Source: an uncultured Acidovorax sp.
Lineage (GTDB): Bacteria; Pseudomonadota; Gammaproteobacteria; Burkholderiales; Burkholderiaceae_C
Length of the DNA stretch: 64,000 nt
Direction of reading: 5' to 3'
Assembly: GCA_913774955.1 (NCBI GenBank)
Contig: CAJYKV010000024.1
Location: 310,001-374,000 of the forward strand
Part shown: positions 63,236 through 64,000 of the stretch, piece by piece
Layout: each line of letters starts with the position of its first letter
Numbering within the stretch: position 1 is the stretch's first letter
The notes under the pieces: model-generated
What the model was told of the DNA's origin: nothing
What the model saw: the letters and a program-made list of their open reading frames with translations, nothing else
Database searches by the model: none
Position numbers and translations under genes: made by a program

Positions 63236-64000
63236 ATGCGTGTGGCCGTCATCGGAGCGGGCTGGGCCGGGCTCGCCGCCGCGATCGCTGCCGCGCAGGC
63301 GGGGCACGCCGTCTCGGTGTTCGAAACCGCGCGCATGCTCGGCGGGCGTGCGCGCGCTCTTGCGCCGGGCGCTGGAGCCGAAGCCCCCACCCGCCTCGAC
63401 AACGGACAGCACATCCTCATCGGTGCCTATGCGGAATGCCTGCGGCTCATGCGGCTGGTGGGCATCGATCCGGATGAGGCGCTGCTGCGCATGCCGCTCG
63501 CGCTCACGTTCCCCGACGGCTCGGGGCTGCGTTTTCCCGACGCCCCGCCGCCCTGGGATGCCTTGTGGGGCATCGCCAGCGCACAGGGCTGGAGCGTACG
63601 CGAGCGCGCCGCGCTGCTGGCGCGTGCGGCGCGCTGGCGGCTCGGCGGCTTCTGGTGCGCTCCCCGCGCCACCGTGGCGGACCTCTGCACGGGGCTGCCC
63701 GAGCGGCTGCTGCGCGAATTCATCGATCCGCTCTGCGTGTCCGCGCTCAACACGCCGTGTGCCGACGCGAGCGGCGCGGTGTTCCTGCGGGTGCTGCGCG
63801 ACAGCCTCTTCAGCGGCCGGGGCGGGTCGAACCTGTTGCTGCCCCGGCGCGACCTGAGCGCGCTATGGCCCGAAGCCGCTGCCGCTTGGCTGCGCGCGCG
63901 CGGGCACGCCGTGCACCCGGGCCGGCGCGTGCAGCGCCTCGAAGCCGCCGCGAAGCCGGTCGCACATGCCGCCCCGGCGTGGCGGGTGGACGGGGACGCC
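63236..64000 (+). CDS. hpnE: HpnE, squalene-associated FAD-dependent desaturase (partial)
   Basis: The first 255 residues are in the window and the gene runs off the right edge. The FAD dinucleotide fold is at the start (VAVIGAGWAGLAAAIAAAQ, then FETARMLGGRARAL), and the amine-oxidase-type motif RLDNGQHILIGAY follows. In the HpnCDE pathway HpnE reduces hydroxysqualene to squalene. Position directly behind hpnD supports the call. Confidence 0.92.
   Translation, partial: MRVAVIGAGWAGLAAAIAAAQAGHAVSVFETARMLGGRARALAPGAGAEAPTRLDNGQHILIGAYAECLRLMRLVGIDPDEALLRMPLALTFPDGSGLRFPDAPPPWDALWGIASAQGWSVRERAALLARAARWRLGGFWCAPRATVADLCTGLPERLLREFIDPLCVSALNTPCADASGAVFLRVLRDSLFSGRGGSNLLLPRRDLSALWPEAAAAWLRARGHAVHPGRRVQRLEAAAKPVAHAAPAWRVDGDA

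Overview
The window is a high-GC, gene-dense chromosomal segment that reads as a beta-proteobacterium of the Comamonadaceae, most like Acidovorax/Paracidovorax. This is inferred from protein style, the tig-clpP-clpX-lon-tRNA order, the hpnCDE genes and the complete type VI secretion (T6SS) locus; no database search was possible. There is no transposase, integrase, rRNA or CRISPR array. Four kinds of tRNA gene are present: Leu-UAA, Leu-UAG, Cys-GCA and two Gly-GCC.

Left part (1-22100) is metabolism and sensing. It starts with the end of proV, then proW and proX (glycine betaine uptake). Next comes a LysR regulator divergent from an orphan amino-acid binding protein fused by overlap to a class V PLP enzyme. 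A small secreted protein leads a BaeS/BaeR-like two-component pair, followed by topoisomerase IB. Class II fumarase (fumC) and class I Fe-S fumarase (fumA) flank an MHYT-GGDEF-EAL c-di-GMP enzyme, with a Fur-box-like site in the fumC upstream region. murI, a periplasmic aldehyde oxidoreductase paoABC, a YgjP-like metallopeptidase, an acidic unknown protein and tRNA-Leu(UAA) complete this part.

Middle part (22200-49755) is one T6SS locus. Seventeen genes run leftward almost without gaps: ppkA, tssQ-like, fha(tagH), pppA, tssJ, tssK, tssL, tssM, tagF, tssA, tssB, tssC, tagJ, tssE, tssF, tssG, clpV. They end at a hairpin terminator before tRNA-Leu. Divergently, behind a 580-bp leader region, lie hcp and a two-gene unit: a pesticin-like muramidase and a secreted partner that looks like its immunity protein. 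Kinase, phosphatase, FHA protein and TagF form a complete threonine-phosphorylation control module. vgrG and PAAR genes are absent here and must lie elsewhere if the system fires.

Right part (49756-64000) holds hpnC, an RND efflux adaptor/pump pair with a TetR-type operator but no TetR gene, tRNA-Leu(UAG), the proteostasis run tig-clpP-clpX-lon (lon with a sigma-32-like promoter), a Gly-Cys-Gly tRNA cluster, and hpnD-hpnE. The squalene genes hpnC and hpnDE are thus split by about 11 kb.

Most worth a second look: the muramidase/immunity pair, the kinase with a PEGA tail, the very long disordered linker in the FHA protein, the dipeptide-repeat linker in ClpV, and the iron-linked arrangement of the two fumarases.
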